This document shows positions 61,901 through 64,000 of a stretch of DNA of 64,000 nt, piece after piece. The translations under genes and the position numbers were made by a program. This stretch comes from Flammulina velutipes (taxonomy: Eukaryota; Basidiomycota; Agaricomycetes; Agaricales; Physalacriaceae). Under the pieces are notes generated by a model, which had not been told where the DNA came from, did not search any database, and saw only the letters and a program-made list of their open reading frames with translations. Within the stretch, counting starts at the first letter, position 1. Each line of letters starts with the position of its first letter. The DNA is taken from assembly GCA_011800155.1 (NCBI GenBank), contig CM022373.1, forward strand, positions 2,790,001 through 2,854,000. The letters are read 5' to 3'.

Positions 61901-63548
61901 TGACGCTGGCTATGGCAGCCTGTAGCTCCTTCCGTAGTCGTTCCCAGGCCTCATGGTCCTCTTGCCGTCGTGTGTGGCGTCCCCGTGTCATAGTCTTAGT
62001 TCCCAGATGTCCAGGGCTCACTCTGCTTGAGTTGATTGTCGGTTGGTCAGTCTCCTTTCGCTTCCAATCTTCCTGCCGACTTGTCAGTGAGTTATATATT
62101 TTGTTAGCTCGCCGTATATTGACTTCTTGTGCCAGTCTGTCCTGCTTTGGTCCCGTGATGTCGACACTTTGTTCGGTCTCACAAGAAAGGCTTTCGCTCG
62201 GTGCGCGACTTATGCTGCGTTGTTCGCATTGGCTGTCGCTTTGTTGTCGGTCGAATGGTTCGTCGTCCAGTCGGAGGTAGAGTGTGGCACTCAATGCCTT
62301 CATGTCGAATATTTCATCCGGTAATAATTTTAGTTGTTCGTTTATTTCTTTAAATTGGGAGTCCGTAATTCTTCTGTCCTTTCGGGTGATGGTCCGACTA
62401 TCTTCTGTATCTGTCAAATACATTACACTGTTGATACTCTCCTTTGATGATGATGGCTTGGGGGTTAAGTGTTCCTTTGGGGATCTTGTAAAACTATAGT
62501 CCTTGAGTGCACTTTGAATAAATGTTGGAGTGGTCCTTTGAGATGATTTTAACAGGGGACCATGAGTACATCTTAAAGGCCTGTATTCTTGTGATTCTGA
62601 GGTCCTAGTGTCTAATTCCTTTGATGTAGAGTGTGACCCTTCTGTTTTCAAGGGAACTAATTCTGTCGTTAGGTCCATTCCAAGTCCATATCCACTAAAC
62701 TCCTCCTCATCTGTCTCATATTCCACACAGACAGGGAATTCTTTTGCTTCAGACTTGTCTTGATCATTGTCATCTGTAATTAGCATGTATGTGCTAGCTG
62801 ATGAGTTCCCATTGGCTTGAGGTCCAAACCTAGATACAGAGGTGTTAGTAATTTCTGACATGGGACTGTGTGGAGGAGGTGATCCTTCCCAGGTGTTTGC
62901 AGGAAATGGAGGTGTAATTCCATTAGACATATTGAGGATCTCCCGTTCCTCATCAGTAACCCTTTCCTCTTGTGGACTTTCTGGGTTTCCTGCGGCTTGG
63001 TTCTCATCATTGTCATTTGCTTCGGTCGCACCCCAACCACTTGCTTCCCAGTCATCCTGTGGCCAAGAGGTTCCTAGCCAAGGATTGGGAGACCTAGGAT
63101 CCTGTGCTAGTACTGGGCTTGGCGAGACTTGATTTGAGGAACTTCCCTCAGCTTCGATAGATACTTCTTGTAGTATACGTATAGAAAGTGGCCGATGATG
63201 TCGTAATCGTATTCTTCTCTCCTGTCGGTTAGGCCCTTCTCGTCTTACAGAGTAAGTATTCTCAGTAGCAATACTTTGATTGTCTGTACGGTGAAAGTCA
63301 TGTTCTACCTCCCTTAGTGCTGCTTCAGTAGACTGGTGTCTATGCCGTCTTTGTATCGATCGTCGTCGATCCCGTCTCTGTAGAGGGGTTGCTTCAGATT
63401 CATTGAGGTCTATTGGTTCTGCATCTGTGATTGAGAGAATACTGCTAGCCTCTCCTAAATTAGATTTGGGTAGCTCTGTCTCTGATTCCTCCGATTGAGA
63501 GACAGTGACTAAAGGAGGACAGCTGTCTGATGCTGAATCCTGGTCCAT
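58971..63548 (-). CDS. Giant disordered protein with degenerate internal repeats, unknown
   Basis: The frame is open from 63776 but its first ATG is at 63548 (HMDQDSASDS), giving up to 1,525 codons; an upstream exon is possible. A 51-nt intron with GTACGT donor (59491-59441) lies near the 3' end. The first 1,250 residues are Gln/Glu/Arg/Ser-rich and likely disordered, with at least four diverged repeats spaced unevenly (around 61860, 61100, 60625 and 60430), each of the form E/K-I-R/Q-x-Q/R-N/S-K followed by a DxSxPTA-x-xxGT segment. The last 270 residues look folded (GTIIVCPTAVRLPTCIDAATG, TLTHAGGFACMNIPAICVLGA, PLTMYFAHAPVVIPEW). I do not recognise the family. The absence of stops over 4.8 kb means it is young or selected. 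Confidence 0.6.
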   Translation of the reverse strand: MDQDSASDSCPPLVTVSQSEESETELPKSNLGEASSILSITDAEPIDLNESEATPLQRRDRRRSIQRRHRHQSTEAALREVEHDFHRTDNQSIATENTYSVRREGPNRQERRIRLRHHRPLSIRILQEVSIEAEGSSSNQVSPSPVLAQDPRSPNPWLGTSWPQDDWEASGWGATEANDNDENQAAGNPESPQEERVTDEEREILNMSNGITPPFPANTWEGSPPPHSPMSEITNTSVSRFGPQANGNSSASTYMLITDDNDQDKSEAKEFPVCVEYETDEEEFSGYGLGMDLTTELVPLKTEGSHSTSKELDTRTSESQEYRPLRCTHGPLLKSSQRTTPTFIQSALKDYSFTRSPKEHLTPKPSSSKESINSVMYLTDTEDSRTITRKDRRITDSQFKEINEQLKLLPDEIFDMKALSATLYLRLDDEPFDRQQSDSQCEQRSISRAPSESLSCETEQSVDITGPKQDRLAQEVNIRRANKIYNSLTSRQEDWKRKETDQPTINSSRVSPGHLGTKTMTRGRHTRRQEDHEAWERLRKELQAAIASVTLPARTEYDDEIQAQSKTKTSNTPEWTRPFLQDASNPTAALAGTKDQVSERGYSAEKREDVQECEHTHSQKDEDLDDGQRRNMQNMPGSGENWEQQRRRLRAETTSIATGNEQASALPDQALDQETSESTPTDQRLEETPTNGISLPGATTNDSQGGDSVILPAQVPQADIEKDGEKGNGSGYQEVRERTGETTDGLTSRMKSSNESSESRMRMRLPDRRRLEDASTEAVAHPTITTVVRQRDTSGAMSVPTAQVAKRENKSDEIRARNKENLVDIPKDENLFRHDKMNPTKELSGTPDRVSKRGQDALKASEFQVVLEQRLHGPRAAKRPTLAKDRDAGDLQDQASDKLTDERPSTHQWQGEPMNQQEAASSQTDRLDATRSLRRACREKATASKSNLAMQSTSADEAEIERRAELVREEVRKQNKTRCSNTLIRTWPFIQAVSDLTVIPSGATIQANKQGEDGGERSEFSKRRQEESGHLKRKIRTQIKMKNNDAPKDRHSLNQDVSDPTATSPGTADQADKLASVARNELNPDNSRCRARDNPADARCWPDTNKRLQETLQEANELKPELNQTHDTRLALHQFKYWPSEQNKTYLGQNESDHTPESSQQRTTRNEQETKQQRKNKYKRKKKEAGDSTNTHSELNDLRTQHSQTDQFRTMPQVLQRIVNVDSTVPNATDPGASDDDRVYAAAVPLLIRRNLAPRPAVFPASPTLLPSAGLQLQNIVASTLLHAANGKQELHGTIIVCPTAVRLPTCIDAATGYGLDQHLLVNGRVITLEPGRDPAVRIGHALVTQANRIVSSTSSLAVSYHSPNKRRIAGLLSQDEREDPRPAEYIPTDERLTPDGRIATLTHAGGFACMNIPAICVLGATENLPDWKMDAADAFTGEFFKDLARCTDLVDEGEPPLTMYFAHAPVVIPEWEDTGAARNTPTFLAMASLMRTPFILAAVNDIRANGPIVGPHVTINQGRLAELL

Positions 63549-63776
63549 GTGTTCTAGAACCTGAAAAGGGTTAATTTCTGCTAAGTTTTCCTTGGATCTT
63601 CTATCTTGGATTCTGCTTTGTTCGTCAGTCTGACTGACGAGTCTGAGATAGCGTTCCAATAGCAATAAAGACTTTATTTGCTGTTGCAACTGTCGTTTTC
63701 TGAATATTTCAGTACCTGCTGATTCCGAGTCAGTTGACGTAGTAATACTGTTGGGTATGACTTCTAGACTAGACAC

Positions 63777-64000
63777 AAAATATCCTCGATCATCTGGAAA
63801 GGCCTTATAATCTTAAGTTACCTCAAGTCAAAGTTACTTAAAGCTTGTAACTTAAGTCAGATAAGTTGTCTTTAGTCAGAAAAGTTGGTTCAAGATACTC
63901 GGATTCTAGCACACAACTAAAGACAGCCCCAAGTCACAGAAAGCTAACCAAAGTTGGAGAAAGTCAACTTAAGATAAATGTTTTTTATGTATTGTCTATA
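63777..64000. repeat. AAGTCA/AAGTTA iteron-rich stretch at the window edge
   Basis: Many short words such as CTTAAGTTA, CAAGTCAAAGTTA, AACTTAAGTCAG and AAAGTTGG crowd about 190 bp, in both orientations. This is the same style as the ends of the hAT-type elements. It may be the end of another element that runs beyond the window. Confidence 0.5.

Noticed and set aside
1..64000. CRISPR arrays, operons or bacterial features
   Set aside because: Introns, eukaryotic gene families and LTR retrotransposons show a fungal genome; the repeats seen are tandem or terminal, not spaced arrays.

Overview
The window looks like a chromosome segment from a mushroom-forming basidiomycete (Agaricomycetes). Genes are split by short introns (35-120 nt). 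The gene families present (Plavaka transposase, a TET/JBP-like dioxygenase, DUF6532, CENP-B/DDE transposase, Gypsy elements) are typical of that class. No database search was possible, so family names rest on motifs read from the sequence.

Region 1 (1-7.2 kb) is the ordinary gene-dense part: the 3' end of a flavin amine oxidase, an unknown small protein, lunapark (ER shaping), an AIG2/gamma-glutamylcyclotransferase-like protein, a two-finger C2H2 transcription factor and a multi-exon FAD monooxygenase. Region 2 (8.9-15.4 kb) holds a DDE transposase pseudogene and several non-autonomous hAT-type elements. Three of them have recognisable 8-bp target duplications, and two carry tRNA-like cores. 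Region 3 (15.7-26.4 kb) is a decayed Gypsy element (Gypsy-1) with a 986-bp tandem duplication in its leader, broken pol and a hAT insertion at its C-terminus. A 21-bp minisatellite follows.

Region 4 (27.3-47.5 kb) carries a DUF6532 gene, a TET/JBP-like 2-oxoglutarate dioxygenase gene and, divergent from it, a Plavaka transposase gene. An 11.4-kb Gypsy element (Gypsy-2) sits inside the first Plavaka exon. Its LTRs differ at only two visible positions in 791 bp and its pol is intact. It also carries two spliced genes on the strand opposite to gag-pol, between pol and the 3' LTR. Removing Gypsy-2 and one copy of a 4-bp duplication restores the transposase frame exactly.

Region 5 (48-64 kb) is a mosaic of decayed mobile DNA: a proline-rich Cys-cluster gene, a three-exon unknown gene cut by a repeat arm, a Gypsy-3 pol remnant split by a 2.8-kb foldback element with 1.2-kb arms, a spliced unknown gene with a nonsense codon, and a very large disordered ORF with degenerate internal repeats.

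The most unusual signals are the antisense gene pair inside Gypsy-2, a short palindrome (CCCGCTA-N3-TAGCGGG type) scattered through Gypsy-1 and neighbouring genes and translated in frame as Pro-Ala-x-x-Ala, and hAT-type elements built around tRNA-like cores.
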